A stretch of 64,000 nt of DNA, from positions 1,063,599 through 1,127,598 of the forward strand of contig NZ_LMDA01000001.1 in the NCBI RefSeq assembly GCF_001424985.1. Direction: 5' to 3'. Under the pieces are notes generated by a model that ran no database searches, was not told where the DNA came from, and saw only the letters and a program-made list of their open reading frames with translations. Position numbers and translations under genes: made by a program. Shown here one piece after another: positions 23,424 to 33,135 of this stretch. Position 1 is the first letter of the stretch, and each line of letters opens with the position of its first letter. This stretch comes from Rhizobium sp. Root1212 (GTDB lineage Bacteria; Pseudomonadota; Alphaproteobacteria; Rhizobiales; Rhizobiaceae).

Positions 23424-24770
23424 TCAGCCCGCGATCAATTCCTGCATGACAGCGCGAAAACGATTGGCGATCGCATCGCGCTTGACGTGGCGGCCTTCGG
23501 AGACGACCTTGCGGCCCGCCGACCAGACGCTGTCGACCGTCACGCCCGAGGCGAAGACCCAGCTGTCGAGCAACTGGTCGCCGTCGAGATAGGGAACAGC
23601 CGAGGTATCGAGCGCGACGAAATCGGCACCGGCGCCGGCCGCGATCTTCGGATGGTTCTGAAGCGCCGCACCGCCGCCCTCGATCGCCCGCTCGAACAGC
23701 GAGCGCCCGGTCGAGCCGCCGCTTTCCGCAATGACGTTGCGGGCGCGCAGGCCAAGGCGTTCGGAATATTCAAGCTGGCGCAGCTCTTCGGAAACCGAGA
23801 TCAGGATGTTGGAATCCGAGCCGATGCCGTAGCGGCCGCCGCGCTCCAGGAAAACCGGTGCAGGGAAGATGCCGTCGCCGAGGTTGCTCTCCGTGATCGG
23901 GCAAAGGCCGGCGATCGCGCCGCTTTGCGCCATACGCCGCGTCTCGTCATCCGTCATATGGGTCGCGTGGATCAGGCACCAGCGGCCGTCGATGCCGGCA
24001 TTGTCGAGCAGCCACTGAACCGGCCGCGCGCCGGACCAGCCGATGCAGTCTTCCACTTCCTTCGTCTGTTCGGCCACATGGATGTGGATCGGCCCATCGC
24101 CCGCCAATTTGACGGCGACCTTCAGCTCGTCCGGCGTCACCGCCCGCAGGCTGTGGGGCGCGACACCCAGCACGCCGTTGTCGAGCCGGTCCGTAACGGT
24201 GCGGCAGCCGGCCATCAGGGCTTCGAACTGGCTGGTGGAGTTGATGAAACGGCGCTGGCCGTCGATGGGGGCTGCACCGCCGAACCCGGAATGGGCATAG
24301 AGCACCGGAAGCAACGTCAGGCCGATGCCGGTCTCGGCGCTCGCCGCACCGATGCGCTCGGCCATCTCGGCGATATTCGCGTAAGGCCGGCCATCCTTGT
24401 CGTGATGCAGGTAATGGAACTCTCCGACGCGGCAGAAGCCGGCTTCGAGCATTTCCATATAGAGGGCGGCGGCCACCGCTTCGGCATGGTCCGGCGTCAT
24501 CGACAGCGCGAACTTGTACATCACCGTGCGCCAGCTCCAGAAACTGTCCGAAGCAGGCCCGCGCACTTCGGCGAGACCCGCCATGGCGCGCTGGAAGGCG
24601 TGGCTGTGCAGGTTCGGCATGGCCGGAACGAGGACGCCGTGGCGCTCGTCTCCGGGCTGGGCTGCCTGCCCCGCCTCCACGGCCTCTATCCGCCCGCCCG
24701 ACAGCGTCAGCCGTACATCCTTCTGCCAACCCTGCGGCGTCAAAACCGCCCTTGCATGAATGACCGTCAT
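23424..24770 (-). CDS. hutF: Formimidoylglutamate deiminase
   Basis: The 448-residue amidohydrolase converts N-formimino-L-glutamate to N-formyl-L-glutamate plus ammonia. With HutG this gives the five-step histidine pathway instead of direct FIGLU hydrolysis. Metal and active-site motifs are present: MPNLHSHAFQRAMAGLAE near residue 52, HIHVAEQTKEVEDC near 228, LIHATHMTDDE near 264 and GIGSDSNILIS near 313. The length is standard. It is divergent from hutI across a 103-bp region with the HutC operator, and convergent with hutC. Confidence 0.94.
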   Translation of the reverse strand: MTVIHARAVLTPQGWQKDVRLTLSGGRIEAVEAGQAAQPGDERHGVLVPAMPNLHSHAFQRAMAGLAEVRGPASDSFWSWRTVMYKFALSMTPDHAEAVAAALYMEMLEAGFCRVGEFHYLHHDKDGRPYANIAEMAERIGAASAETGIGLTLLPVLYAHSGFGGAAPIDGQRRFINSTSQFEALMAGCRTVTDRLDNGVLGVAPHSLRAVTPDELKVAVKLAGDGPIHIHVAEQTKEVEDCIGWSGARPVQWLLDNAGIDGRWCLIHATHMTDDETRRMAQSGAIAGLCPITESNLGDGIFPAPVFLERGGRYGIGSDSNILISVSEELRQLEYSERLGLRARNVIAESGGSTGRSLFERAIEGGGAALQNHPKIAAGAGADFVALDTSAVPYLDGDQLLDSWVFASGVTVDSVWSAGRKVVSEGRHVKRDAIANRFRAVMQELIAG

Positions 24771-24828
24771 GTCCTCTCCTCTTGGTGCTTTCAGTGGAGC
24801 AGAAAACTTTTCCGCTTGAAACTCGAAA

Positions 24829-24848
24829 GATTATGTATATACATTATC
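24829..24848. promoter_or_regulatory. HutC-type operator between hutF and hutI
   Basis: A 20-bp near-perfect palindrome centred on ATGTATATACAT breaks symmetry at only one pair. It overlaps a possible hutI promoter (TTGAAA at 24816, TACATT at 24840, 18-bp spacing). GntR/HutC proteins bind TGTATATACA-like sites, so HutC could silence hutF and hutIHGU together from here. Confidence 0.8.
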
Positions 24849-24873
24849 ACAACGAAGAAATGGTGCAAGGCTC

Positions 24874-26133
24874 ATGGGCGGGAACAATTTTTCTGATAAG
24901 CAGGGCGAACAGGCAGGGCGGGTCAGGCTCTGGCAGAACGCGCGCCTGGCAACCCTGAACGAAAAAGCCGGCGGCCTCGGCATTGTCGAGGACGGCGTCG
25001 TCGCCGTACGCGACGGTCGCATCGTCTATGCCGGTGCAAAAAGCGGCCTGCCTGCCGAATTTTCCGGCGCGGATACTCAAGATTGCGGTGGTCGCTGGAT
25101 CACGCCGTCGCTCGTCGATTGCCACACCCACCTCGTCTATGGCGGCAACCGCGCCCGTGAATTCGAGATGCGCCTCGAAGGCGCGACCTATGAAGAGATC
25201 GCCCGCGCCGGCGGCGGCATCGTTTCCTCCGTCAAGGCGACCAATGCCTATACGGTGGATGAACTCGTCGCAGCCGCCCTGCCACGCCTCGACACGCTGA
25301 TTGCCGAAGGCATTTCGACCGTCGAGATCAAGTCCGGCTACGGGCTGAATATCGAAACCGAACTGAAGATGCTGGAAGCGGCGCGCAAACTCGCGACCCT
25401 GCGCCCCGTCCGCATCGTCACCAGCTATCTCGCCGCCCATGCGACGCCGCCCGAATACAAGGGCCGCAACGGCGATTACATCACCGATGTCGTGCTGCCC
25501 GGCCTCGAAGCCGCCCATGCCAAGGGCCTCGTCGATGCCGTCGACGGCTTCTGCGAGGGCATCGCCTTCTCGCCGGCCGAAATCACCCGCGTCTTCGACA
25601 AGGCCAGGGAATTCGGCCTGCCGGTGAAGCTGCATGCAGAGCAGCTTTCCGATCTCGGCGGCGCCAAGCTTGCCGCCTCCTATGGCGCGATTTCCGCCGA
25701 TCATCTGGAATATCTGGATGCGGATGGCGCAAAGGCCATGGCCGCTTCCGGCACCGTCGCCGTGCTGCTTCCGGGCGCGTTCTACACGCTGCGCGAAAAG
25801 CAGCTGCCGCCGGTTCAGGCCCTGCGCGATGCCGGCACCCGTATCGCCGTCGCCACCGATAGCAACCCCGGCACCTCGCCGCTGACCTCGCTGCTGCTCA
25901 CCATGAATATGTCGGCGACGCTGTTCGGTCTGACCGTGGAAGAATGCATCGCGGGCGCCACCCGCGAAGGCGCCCGCGCGCTCGGTCTTCTTGATGAGAC
26001 CGGCACGCTCGAAGCCGGCAAGTCGGCCGATTTTACCATCTGGACTATCGATGAGCCCGCTGAGCTCGTCTACCGCATCGGGTTCAACCCACTTTATCAG
26101 CGCGTCTTTAAGGGAGAGAGTGCCAAGCCATGA
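24874..26133 (+). CDS. hutI: Imidazolonepropionase
   Basis: The 419-residue zinc amidohydrolase opens imidazolone-5-propionate to formiminoglutamate, step three of histidine breakdown. It has the metal-binding [18 protein letters not shown] near residue 80, the substrate region [17 protein letters not shown] near 150, KLHAEQLSD near 252 and the catalytic [11 protein letters not shown] near 328. The stop overlaps the hutH start by four bases (ATGA), indicating translational coupling in a hutIHGU operon. The start ATG at 24874 lies 26 bp after the HutC palindrome. Confidence 0.96.
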   Translation: MGGNNFSDKQGEQAGRVRLWQNARLATLNEKAGGLGIVEDGVVAVRDGRIVYAGAKSGLPAEFSGADTQDCGGRWITPSLVDCHTHLVYGGNRAREFEMRLEGATYEEIARAGGGIVSSVKATNAYTVDELVAAALPRLDTLIAEGISTVEIKSGYGLNIETELKMLEAARKLATLRPVRIVTSYLAAHATPPEYKGRNGDYITDVVLPGLEAAHAKGLVDAVDGFCEGIAFSPAEITRVFDKAREFGLPVKLHAEQLSDLGGAKLAASYGAISADHLEYLDADGAKAMAASGTVAVLLPGAFYTLREKQLPPVQALRDAGTRIAVATDSNPGTSPLTSLLLTMNMSATLFGLTVEECIAGATREGARALGLLDETGTLEAGKSADFTIWTIDEPAELVYRIGFNPLYQRVFKGESAKP

Positions 26134-27665
26134 CCATCGTGCTTCATCCGGGTTCCGTGCCGCTCAAGCAGCTGGAAACGATCTACTGGACCGGCGAGCC
26201 GGTCCGCCTCGATCCTTCCTTCGATGCCGGCATCAACAAGGCTGCCGCCCGCATCGCCGAAATCGCCGCCGGCAATGCCCCGGTCTACGGCATCAACACC
26301 GGCTTCGGCAAACTCGCTTCGATCAAGATCGATGCCGCAGATGTTGCCACCCTGCAGCGTAACCTGATCCTTTCCCATTGCTGCGGCGTCGGCAATCCGC
26401 TGCCGGAAAACGTCGTGCGGCTGATCCTGTCGCTGAAGCTGATTTCGCTCGGCCGCGGCGCGTCTGGCGTGCGCCTCGAACTCGTTCGGCTGATCGAAGG
26501 CATGCTCGAAAAGGGTGTCGTCCCGGTGATCCCGGAAAAGGGCTCGGTCGGCGCTTCCGGCGACCTCGCACCGCTCGCCCACATGGCTGCCGTCATGATG
26601 GGCCATGGCGAAGCTTTCTTCAACGGCGAGCGCCTGAGCGGCGCCCGTGCCCTTGAAAAGGCCGGGCTCACCCCGACCGTGCTTGCCGCCAAGGAAGGCC
26701 TGGCGCTGATCAACGGCACCCAGACCTCTACGGCACTGGCGCTGGCCGGCCTGTTCCGCGCCCACCGCGCCGCCCAGGCAGCGCTGATCACCGGCGCGAT
26801 CTCGACGGATGCCGCCATGGGCTCGTCCGCCCCGTTCCATCCCGATATCCATACGCTGCGTGGCCATCAGGGCCAGATCGATACCGCCGCGACGCTTCGT
26901 GCATTGCTTGCCGGTTCGGCCATCCGCGAAAGCCATATCGAAGGCGACGAGCGCGTTCAGGACCCCTACTGCATCCGCTGCCAGCCGCAGGTCGACGGCG
27001 CCTGCCTCGATCTCCTGCGCTCGGTCGCCCGCTCGCTCGAAATCGAAGCCAACGCGGTCACCGACAATCCGCTGGTACTTTCCGATAACTCCGTCGTTTC
27101 CGGCGGCAACTTCCATGCCGAGCCGGTCGCCTTCGCCGCCGACCAGATCGCGCTTGCGGTCTGCGAAATCGGTGCGATCGCCCAGCGCCGTATCGCGCTC
27201 CTGGTCGATCCGGCTCTCTCCTACGGCCTGCCGGCCTTCCTCGCCAAGAAGCCGGGCCTCAATTCCGGCCTGATGATCGCGGAAGTCACCTCGGCCGCGC
27301 TGATGAGCGAGAACAAGCAGCTTTCGCATCCGGCCTCGGTCGACTCGACCCCGACTTCGGCCAACCAGGAAGACCATGTTTCCATGGCCTGCCACGGTGC
27401 TCGCCGTCTGCTGCAGATGACCGACAACCTGTTTGCGATCATCGGCATCGAGGCGCTGACCGGCGTACAGGGCGTCGAATGCCGCGCGCCGCTGGCCACC
27501 AGCCCCGAGCTGCAGAAGGCCGCCGCTGCGCTCCGCGCCGTCTCGCCGTCGATCGAGGAAGACCGCTACATGGCCGACGACCTGAAGGCTGCTTCCGACC
27601 TCGTCGCCACGGGCGCGCTGAACGCCGCCGTATCGGCTGGCATCCTGCCGGCTCTGGAGGCCTGA
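26130..27665 (+). CDS. hutH: Histidine ammonia-lyase
   Basis: The 511-residue homotetrameric enzyme eliminates ammonia from histidine to give urocanate, the committed step. The MIO cofactor triad is at the expected place (Ala142-Ser143-Gly144 in [14 protein letters not shown]). [11 protein letters not shown] near residue 53 contributes the active-site Tyr, and [15 protein letters not shown] and [11 protein letters not shown] match the family. It overlaps hutI by four bases and ends two bases before hutG. Confidence 0.97.
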   Translation: MTIVLHPGSVPLKQLETIYWTGEPVRLDPSFDAGINKAAARIAEIAAGNAPVYGINTGFGKLASIKIDAADVATLQRNLILSHCCGVGNPLPENVVRLILSLKLISLGRGASGVRLELVRLIEGMLEKGVVPVIPEKGSVGASGDLAPLAHMAAVMMGHGEAFFNGERLSGARALEKAGLTPTVLAAKEGLALINGTQTSTALALAGLFRAHRAAQAALITGAISTDAAMGSSAPFHPDIHTLRGHQGQIDTAATLRALLAGSAIRESHIEGDERVQDPYCIRCQPQVDGACLDLLRSVARSLEIEANAVTDNPLVLSDNSVVSGGNFHAEPVAFAADQIALAVCEIGAIAQRRIALLVDPALSYGLPAFLAKKPGLNSGLMIAEVTSAALMSENKQLSHPASVDSTPTSANQEDHVSMACHGARRLLQMTDNLFAIIGIEALTGVQGVECRAPLATSPELQKAAAALRAVSPSIEEDRYMADDLKAASDLVATGALNAAVSAGILPALEA

Positions 27666-27666
27666 G

Positions 27667-28467
27667 ATGGGCGTCTTTGAAATCCGTCAGGGTTCGTCGC
27701 CGGTCATCCTCGCCTTCCCGCACACGGGGACCGAGGTGCCGGAGGCGATTGCCCGGCGGCTGAACGACAACGGCCGCAAGCTTGCCGACACCGACTGGCA
27801 CATCCACATGCTCTATGCCGACCTTCTGCCGGAAGCGACGACGGTGCGCGCCACCTTCCACCGCTACGTCATCGACGCCAATCGCGACCCGGAAGGCGTC
27901 AGCCTCTACCCCGGCCAGAACACCACTGGCTTGGTACCCGAGACCGATTTCGACGGCTTGGCGATCTGGAAGGACGGCGAAGAGCCGAAAGAAGGCGACA
28001 TCGCCGAACGCCTTGCCAATTTTCACGCGCCCTATCATGCGGCCGTTCGTGCCGAGATCGAGCGGGTGAAGGCCATCCACGGCGTGGCCGTGCTCTATGA
28101 CTGCCACTCGATCCGCTCGCATATTCCCTTCCTGTTCGAAGGCAAGCTGCCGGATTTCAACATCGGCACCGATAGCGGCCGCACCTGCGCCACCGCCATC
28201 GAGGCTGCCACCGTCAAGACGGTCGCCGAGGCCGCGGGTTACACCCATGTCCTCAACGGCCGCTTCAAGGGCGGCTGGACGACCCGCCATTACGGCAAGC
28301 CCGAAAACAACGTGCATGCAATCCAGATGGAGCTGGCGCAATCCACCCATCTCGCCACCGAAGCCCCGCCTTTCGCCTATGACACCGCCAAGGCCGAACG
28401 GCTCCGCCCGCATCTGAAAACCATTCTCCAGCGCATCGAAGAGATCGCGCTTGGCCTGAAACACTGA
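27667..28467 (+). CDS. hutG: N-formylglutamate deformylase
   Basis: The 266-residue metal hydrolase splits N-formylglutamate to glutamate and formate, the last step of this pathway. Family segments include VILAFPHTGTEVPEAI near residue 15, TDWHIHMLY near 39, RDPEGVSLYPGQ near 72, LYDCHSIRSHIPF near 142, and NGRFKGGWTTRHYG near 198. The hutF gene upstream makes its substrate, so this is the FGase-type HutG rather than formimidoylglutamase. It starts two bases after hutH and sits 15 bp before hutU. Confidence 0.94.
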   Translation: MGVFEIRQGSSPVILAFPHTGTEVPEAIARRLNDNGRKLADTDWHIHMLYADLLPEATTVRATFHRYVIDANRDPEGVSLYPGQNTTGLVPETDFDGLAIWKDGEEPKEGDIAERLANFHAPYHAAVRAEIERVKAIHGVAVLYDCHSIRSHIPFLFEGKLPDFNIGTDSGRTCATAIEAATVKTVAEAAGYTHVLNGRFKGGWTTRHYGKPENNVHAIQMELAQSTHLATEAPPFAYDTAKAERLRPHLKTILQRIEEIALGLKH

Positions 28468-28482
28468 CCGGAGGAAAAACGC

Positions 28483-30156
28483 ATGAACAATCCCCGCCAC
28501 AACATCCGCGAAGTGCGCGCGCCCAAGGGCACCGAACTGAGCGCCAAGAGCTGGATGACCGAAGCGCCGCTGCGCATGCTGATGAACAACCTCGACCCGA
28601 TCGTCGCGGAAAACCCGCATGAGCTGGTGGTCTACGGCGGCATCGGCCGCGCCGCCCGCACCTGGGCCGATTTCGACAAGATCGTCGAGACGCTGCGGTC
28701 GCTCAACGAGGACGAGACCCTGCTCGTCCAGTCCGGCAAGCCGGTCGGCGTGTTCCGCACCCACAAGGATGCGCCGCGCGTCCTGATCGCCAACTCCAAC
28801 CTCGTGCCGCATTGGGCGACCTGGGATCACTTCAACGAGCTGGATAAGAAGGGTCTCGCCATGTACGGCCAGATGACCGCCGGCTCATGGATCTACATCG
28901 GCACCCAGGGCATCGTGCAGGGCACCTACGAAACCTTCGTCGAAGCCGGCAACCAGCATTACAACGGCAACCTCACGGGCAAGTGGGTTCTGACCGGCGG
29001 CCTCGGCGGCATGGGCGGCGCCCAGCCGCTCGCAGCCGTCATGGCCGGCGCATCCTGCCTTGCCGTCGAGTGCAACCCGGATTCGATCGATTTCCGCCTG
29101 CGCACCCGCTATCTCGACGAAAAGGCCGAGACGCTGGACGAAGCCATGGAAATGATCGCCCGCTGGACCAAGAACGGCGAAGCCAAGTCCGTCGGCCTGC
29201 TCGGCAACTGCGCCGAAATCCTGCCGGAAATGGTTCGCCGCGGCATCCGCCCGGACATGGTCACCGACCAGACCTCGGCTCACGACCCGATCAACGGCTA
29301 CCTGCCGAAGGGCTGGACCATGGGCCAGTGGAAGGAAAAGCGCGTCAGCGATCCGAAGTCGGTCGAAAAGGCCGCCCGCGCCTCGATGCGTGACCACGTC
29401 GAAGCGATGATCGCCTTCCAGGACATGGGCATCCCGACGTTCGACTACGGCAACAACATCCGCCAGGTCGCCAAGGATGAAGGCCTCGAAAACGCCTTCG
29501 CCTTCCCCGGCTTCGTGCCGGCCTATATCCGCCCGCTGTTCTGCAAGGGCATCGGTCCGTTCCGCTGGGCTGCTCTCTCGGGTGACCCGGAAGACATCTA
29601 CAAGACCGACGCCAAGGTCAAGGAACTGCTGCCGGACAACAAGCACCTGCACAACTGGCTGGACATGGCGCGCGAGCGCATCTCCTTCCAGGGCGTTCCG
29701 GCCCGCATTTGCTGGGTTGGTCTCGGCGATCGCCATCGCCTCGGCCTCGCCTTCAACGAAATGGTCCGTAACGGCGAGCTGAAGGCTCCGGTCGTCATCG
29801 GCCGCGACCACCTCGACAGTGGCTCGGTCGCCTCGCCGAACCGCGAAACCGAAGCGATGAAGGACGGCTCGGACGCCGTTTCCGACTGGCCGCTGCTCAA
29901 CGCCCTGCTCAACACCGCATCCGGCGCAACCTGGGTGTCGCTGCACCACGGCGGCGGCGTCGGCATGGGCTTCTCGCAGCACTCGGGCGTCGTCATCTGC
30001 GCCGATGGCTCCGATGATGCCGCCAAGCGCCTGGAACGCGTGCTCTGGAACGATCCGGCGACCGGCGTCATGCGCCACGCCGATGCCGGCTACGACATCG
30101 CGCTCGATTGCGCCCGCGAAAAGGGCCTGCGTCTGCCGGGCATTCTCGGCAACTGA
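28483..30156 (+). CDS. hutU: Urocanate hydratase
   Basis: The 557-residue enzyme uses tightly bound NAD+ to hydrate urocanate to imidazolonepropionate, step two of the pathway. It has the expected length and motifs: [12 protein letters not shown] near residue 47, the NAD site [19 protein letters not shown] near 164-182, [14 protein letters not shown] near 261, and [16 protein letters not shown] near 486. GGAGG precedes its start. It is the last gene before a strong terminator, ending the hutIHGU unit. Confidence 0.97.
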   Translation: MNNPRHNIREVRAPKGTELSAKSWMTEAPLRMLMNNLDPIVAENPHELVVYGGIGRAARTWADFDKIVETLRSLNEDETLLVQSGKPVGVFRTHKDAPRVLIANSNLVPHWATWDHFNELDKKGLAMYGQMTAGSWIYIGTQGIVQGTYETFVEAGNQHYNGNLTGKWVLTGGLGGMGGAQPLAAVMAGASCLAVECNPDSIDFRLRTRYLDEKAETLDEAMEMIARWTKNGEAKSVGLLGNCAEILPEMVRRGIRPDMVTDQTSAHDPINGYLPKGWTMGQWKEKRVSDPKSVEKAARASMRDHVEAMIAFQDMGIPTFDYGNNIRQVAKDEGLENAFAFPGFVPAYIRPLFCKGIGPFRWAALSGDPEDIYKTDAKVKELLPDNKHLHNWLDMARERISFQGVPARICWVGLGDRHRLGLAFNEMVRNGELKAPVVIGRDHLDSGSVASPNRETEAMKDGSDAVSDWPLLNALLNTASGATWVSLHHGGGVGMGFSQHSGVVICADGSDDAAKRLERVLWNDPATGVMRHADAGYDIALDCAREKGLRLPGILGN

Positions 30157-30163
30157 TCGACAG

Positions 30164-30195
30164 GGCCGCGCGTCTCAGAAGGTGCGCGGCCTTTT
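30164..30195 (+). terminator. Rho-independent terminator after hutU
   Basis: GGCCGCGC and GCGCGGCC form the stem, followed at once by TTTTCTTTC, 8 bp after the hutU stop. Confidence 0.85.
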
Positions 30196-30235
30196 CTTTC
30201 CGGGCCGAAAGACCCGCGGTTTACGGTGAGAGACC

Positions 30236-30826
30236 ATGAACGATCGCAGCTGGACCATCCTCAGAAGCGCAACTGATTACCGACGCATGCCGTGGAAGAA
30301 CGGCGGCGGCGAGACGGTCGAGATCACGGTTTTTCCCGAGGGCGCAACGGTTTCCGATTTCGACTGGCGGATCAGCATGGCGACGGTGGCAAGCGACGGC
30401 CCTTTTTCATCCTTCCCCGGCATCGACCGCACGCTGTCGATCCTTGAGGGCGAGGGCATGGTGCTCGATATCGCAGACAGGACCGTGCGGCTGACCGGCG
30501 ACGACGCGCCACTGCCCTTCCCGGCCGATGTCGCGACCGCGGCCCGGCTGATCGCCGGCGCGATCACCGACCTCAACGTGATGACGAAGCGCAGCGCGTT
30601 TTCGCACCGGGTGCGCAAGATAACGATTTCCGGCGAGCAGCGGCTGAGCAGCGACGCCGACAGGCTTCTCGTTTTCTGTCACAGGGGAGACGTCGCGCTG
30701 CGGGCCGATGGCCTCGACGTCAAGCTGTCTGCGCTCGACATGGCGGCCGCCCCGACGCAAGGGCCGGTCGAACTGACCTGCGAGGGCGAGGCCCAGCTTT
30801 TCCTGATCGAGATCAGCAACGCCTGA
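30236..30826 (+). CDS. hutD: HutD family protein
   Basis: The 196-residue bicupin-like protein opens with the HutD signature YRRMPWKNGGGETVEI near residue 15. WRISMATVASDGPFSSFPG and DRTLSILEGEGM follow. HutD is linked to histidine utilisation in Pseudomonas, where it is thought to limit hut expression or buffer urocanate/formylglutamate levels; it is not a catabolic enzyme. It lies beyond the hutU terminator with its own 79-bp leader, so it may be partly independent of the operon. The start ATG follows GTGAGAGACC. Confidence 0.9.
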   Translation: MNDRSWTILRSATDYRRMPWKNGGGETVEITVFPEGATVSDFDWRISMATVASDGPFSSFPGIDRTLSILEGEGMVLDIADRTVRLTGDDAPLPFPADVATAARLIAGAITDLNVMTKRSAFSHRVRKITISGEQRLSSDADRLLVFCHRGDVALRADGLDVKLSALDMAAAPTQGPVELTCEGEAQLFLIEISNA

Positions 30827-30876
30827 CCGTTTAGGCATTGAATGCCCAAAAGCCGGGCAACACACACTCTCTCTTT

Positions 30877-30950
30877 CGTCATGGTCGGGCTCGACCCGAC
30901 CATCCATGCCAAGCAACGTGGATCCTCGGGACAAGCCCGAGGATGACGGA
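30877..30950. repeat. RIME-like palindromic mosaic repeat, copy C
   Basis: CGTCATGGTCGGGCTCGACCC is followed by GGATCCTCGGGACAAGCCCGAGG and GATGACGG, the same two hairpin modules as copies A and B. It lies between the convergent hutD and argB genes. Confidence 0.72.
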
Positions 30951-31001
30951 GTTATGCGATTGAAGGCGGGAGCAAGACGCTCGGCCGCGTCAACCTTTCG
31001 T

Positions 31002-31889
31002 TCAAGGAACGATCAGCGTTCCCGCACCGTGCTCGGTGAAAATCTCCAGCAGCACCGCATGCGCCGTCTTGCCGTTCAGGATGACAACGCCCTGGACGCC
31101 GGCATCGATCGCCTCGATGCAGGTCTCGACTTTCGGGATCATGCCGCCGGAGATCGTGCCGTCCTTGATCAGCGCGCGGGCTTCCGCCACCGAAAGCTCC
31201 TTGATCAGCTCGCCGTTCTTGTTGAGCACGCCCGGAACGTCCGTCAGGAACAGCAGGCGCGTCGCATTGAGCGAGCCGGCGATGGCGCCGGCAAAGGTAT
31301 CGGCATTGATGTTGTAGGTGGCGCCGTCGCGGCCGGGGGCGACCGGGGCGATGACCGGGATCATCTCCGAGCGGGCGAGCAGGTCGAGCAGCGTGCGGTC
31401 GACCTCCACCACCTCGCCGACGAAGCCGAGATCGAGCACGCGCTCGATATTGCTGTCGGGATCGACCACCGTCTTCTTCGCCTTTTCGGCAAAGACCATG
31501 TTGCCGTCCTTGCCGCAAAGGCCGATCGCCCATTCGCCCGTCTGGTTGATGAGCGCGACGATCTCCTTGTTGATCGAGCCGGCCAGCACCATCTCGACGA
31601 TCTCGACGGTCTTGGCGTCGGTGACGCGCAGGCCGCCTTCGAATTTCGATTCGATGCCCATCTTGGTCAGCATCGCGCCGATCTGCGGGCCGCCGCCGTG
31701 AACGACGATCGGATTGACGCCGGACTGCTTCAGGAGCGCGATGTCGGCGGCGAAGGCCTTGCCGAGTTCGGCATTGCCCATGGCGTGGCCGCCATATTTT
31801 ACGACGATTGTCTTGTTTTCGTAACGCTGCATGTAAGGCAGCGCCTGCGCCAGAAGGCGTGCCTGTGTTTCGCTTTCGGATACGGTCAT
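31002..31889 (-). CDS. argB: Acetylglutamate kinase
   Basis: The 295-residue kinase phosphorylates N-acetylglutamate in arginine synthesis. It has the nucleotide/phosphate-binding [10 protein letters not shown] near residue 29, VHGGGPQIG near 63, [17 protein letters not shown] near 192, and the C-terminal [15 protein letters not shown] with the catalytic Lys. The N-terminal helix upstream of the kinase core is the kind found in arginine-inhibited, hexameric enzymes. ATG at 31889 has GAAGG eight bases upstream and is preferred over a TTG at 31904. Confidence 0.95.
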   Translation of the reverse strand: MTVSESETQARLLAQALPYMQRYENKTIVVKYGGHAMGNAELGKAFAADIALLKQSGVNPIVVHGGGPQIGAMLTKMGIESKFEGGLRVTDAKTVEIVEMVLAGSINKEIVALINQTGEWAIGLCGKDGNMVFAEKAKKTVVDPDSNIERVLDLGFVGEVVEVDRTLLDLLARSEMIPVIAPVAPGRDGATYNINADTFAGAIAGSLNATRLLFLTDVPGVLNKNGELIKELSVAEARALIKDGTISGGMIPKVETCIEAIDAGVQGVVILNGKTAHAVLLEIFTEHGAGTLIVP

Positions 31890-31962
31890 GGGAGGAACCT
31901 TCAAAATATGTCGGATGCTGTGTAGCGCAAGTTTTTCGCCGATGGAATGATTCGCTGCTAAG

Positions 31963-31980
31963 ATGACAGCGGCGTGAAAG
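31963..31980 (-). promoter_or_regulatory. Weak Pho-box-like site upstream of argB
   Basis: On the minus strand the site reads CTTTCAC-GCCG-CTGTCAT, one perfect and one 5-of-7 heptamer with the 4-bp spacer, 74 bp before the argB start. A Pho link to argB is unexpected, so this may be chance. Confidence 0.2.
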
Positions 31981-32096
31981 CTGGGTGGCCAATGCAGGCA
32001 ATGCAGCTTATGATCTCAAAGGTTCGCGCCGGAACATGCGGCAATGCCGGAGAAAGAGGCGACGAGCCCGTCCAAACCGAGAAAGTGCATGGAACG

Positions 32097-32528
32097 ATGA
32101 GTACCCAGACCCCGAAGCGCGGCGATTCGAAACGCGACGAACTGATCGCGGGCGAATATGTGCTCGGCATCCTGTCGGCTGAAGACCGCCGCAAGGTCGA
32201 GGCGCGCATCGTGCTCGACAGCGGTTTTGCCGCCATCGTCAATCGCTGGCGCAGCAACCTCTCCAGCTTCGACGCCATCCAGGACCCGGCCCCGCCGGCG
32301 CCGCGTTCCTACAGCGCCATCGAGCGGCGCATCTTTGCCTCGCCGGCGCCGCGTGAAAAAACCGGTCTTTGGAATTCGCTTCCCTTCTGGCGGACGCTGG
32401 CGGGTCTTGCCATGGCCGGCCTTGCCGTCATCGCTATTCTGGAAAGCGCGCGGCTCGCCGCTACGCCTGCTGCCCCGACCGGTGCCACGGTCACGACCGG
32501 CAAGAGCGAACTCCCGACCGGCCAATAG
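32097..32528 (+). CDS. Anti-sigma factor-like membrane protein, shortened
   Basis: The 143-residue protein resembles the N-terminal half of RskA-type anti-sigma factors. A cytoplasmic domain with RDELIAGEYVLGILSAEDRR and FAAIVNRWRSNLSSFD (residues 13-60) is followed by a linker and one TM helix (about 98-118). Only about 20 periplasmic residues follow, whereas full RskA-type proteins have a domain of roughly 100. There is no zinc-binding HxxxCxxC. No ECF sigma gene is next to it, as is usual for these pairs. It may be a truncated orphan or a short functional anti-sigma. ATG at 32097 follows GGAAC. Confidence 0.6.
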   Translation: MSTQTPKRGDSKRDELIAGEYVLGILSAEDRRKVEARIVLDSGFAAIVNRWRSNLSSFDAIQDPAPPAPRSYSAIERRIFASPAPREKTGLWNSLPFWRTLAGLAMAGLAVIAILESARLAATPAAPTGATVTTGKSELPTGQ

Positions 32529-32624
32529 GCGACACGCAGATCACGACGGTTTGACAAGCATGTGCTTTGCCGCAGGGCCGCCACAAGGATAATCTGGCGC
32601 CGCAACCTGCAGGGAGACACCGAG

Positions 32625-33113
32625 ATGCCGAACCGCCGTCTATTCCTTCTGTCGAGTGCCGGGGCGCTGGCGCTGTCGGCGCTGCGGTTTCCCGTCGCAG
32701 CATTCGCCGAAGAAACCTTCGAAGTGACCCATACCGATGCCGAATGGAAGGCGATGCTGACCGGCGAGCAGTATAGCGTGCTGCGCCAGGAAGATACGGA
32801 ACGCCCCTTCTCCAGCGCGCTCAACACCGAAAAGCGCAAGGGCGTCTTCCACTGCGCCGGCTGCGAGCTGCCGCTCTACTCCTCCGAGACGAAATACGAC
32901 AGCGGCACCGGCTGGCCGAGTTTCTGGGAAGCGCTGCCCAACGCCGTCGGGCTCCGGGAAGATAAGACCTTCGGCATGGTTCGCACCGAATGTCACTGCC
33001 GCCGCTGCGGCGGCCATCTCGGCCATGTCTTCGACGACGGCCCGCCGCCGACCGGCAAGCGTCACTGCATCAACGGCCTCGCCATGACCTTCACGGCCGG
33101 CGCCACGTCGTAG
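32625..33113 (+). CDS. msrB: Peptide-methionine (R)-S-oxide reductase, exported
   Basis: The 162-residue MsrB repairs methionine-R-sulfoxide. The zinc site is complete (Cys77 and Cys80 in CAGC, Cys125 and Cys128 in CRRC), and the catalytic Cys148 is in GKRHCINGLAM; SGTGWPSFWE and GGHLGHVFDDGP match the family. Residues 1-29 form a signal peptide with a twin-arginine start (NRRLFLL) and an AFAEE cleavage site, so it probably acts in the periplasm. AGGGAGA precedes the ATG. It lies 96 bp after the anti-sigma-like gene. Confidence 0.93.
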   Translation: MPNRRLFLLSSAGALALSALRFPVAAFAEETFEVTHTDAEWKAMLTGEQYSVLRQEDTERPFSSALNTEKRKGVFHCAGCELPLYSSETKYDSGTGWPSFWEALPNAVGLREDKTFGMVRTECHCRRCGGHLGHVFDDGPPPTGKRHCINGLAMTFTAGATS

Positions 33114-33135
33114 CGCCGGCAATAGTCGAAGAGGA

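Noticed and set aside
31006-31022. GGAACG-N5-CGTTCC as an SOS or stress operator
   Set aside because: It lies at the very end of the argB coding region, not before a gene, and the spacing does not match the GAAC-N7-GAAC SOS box.
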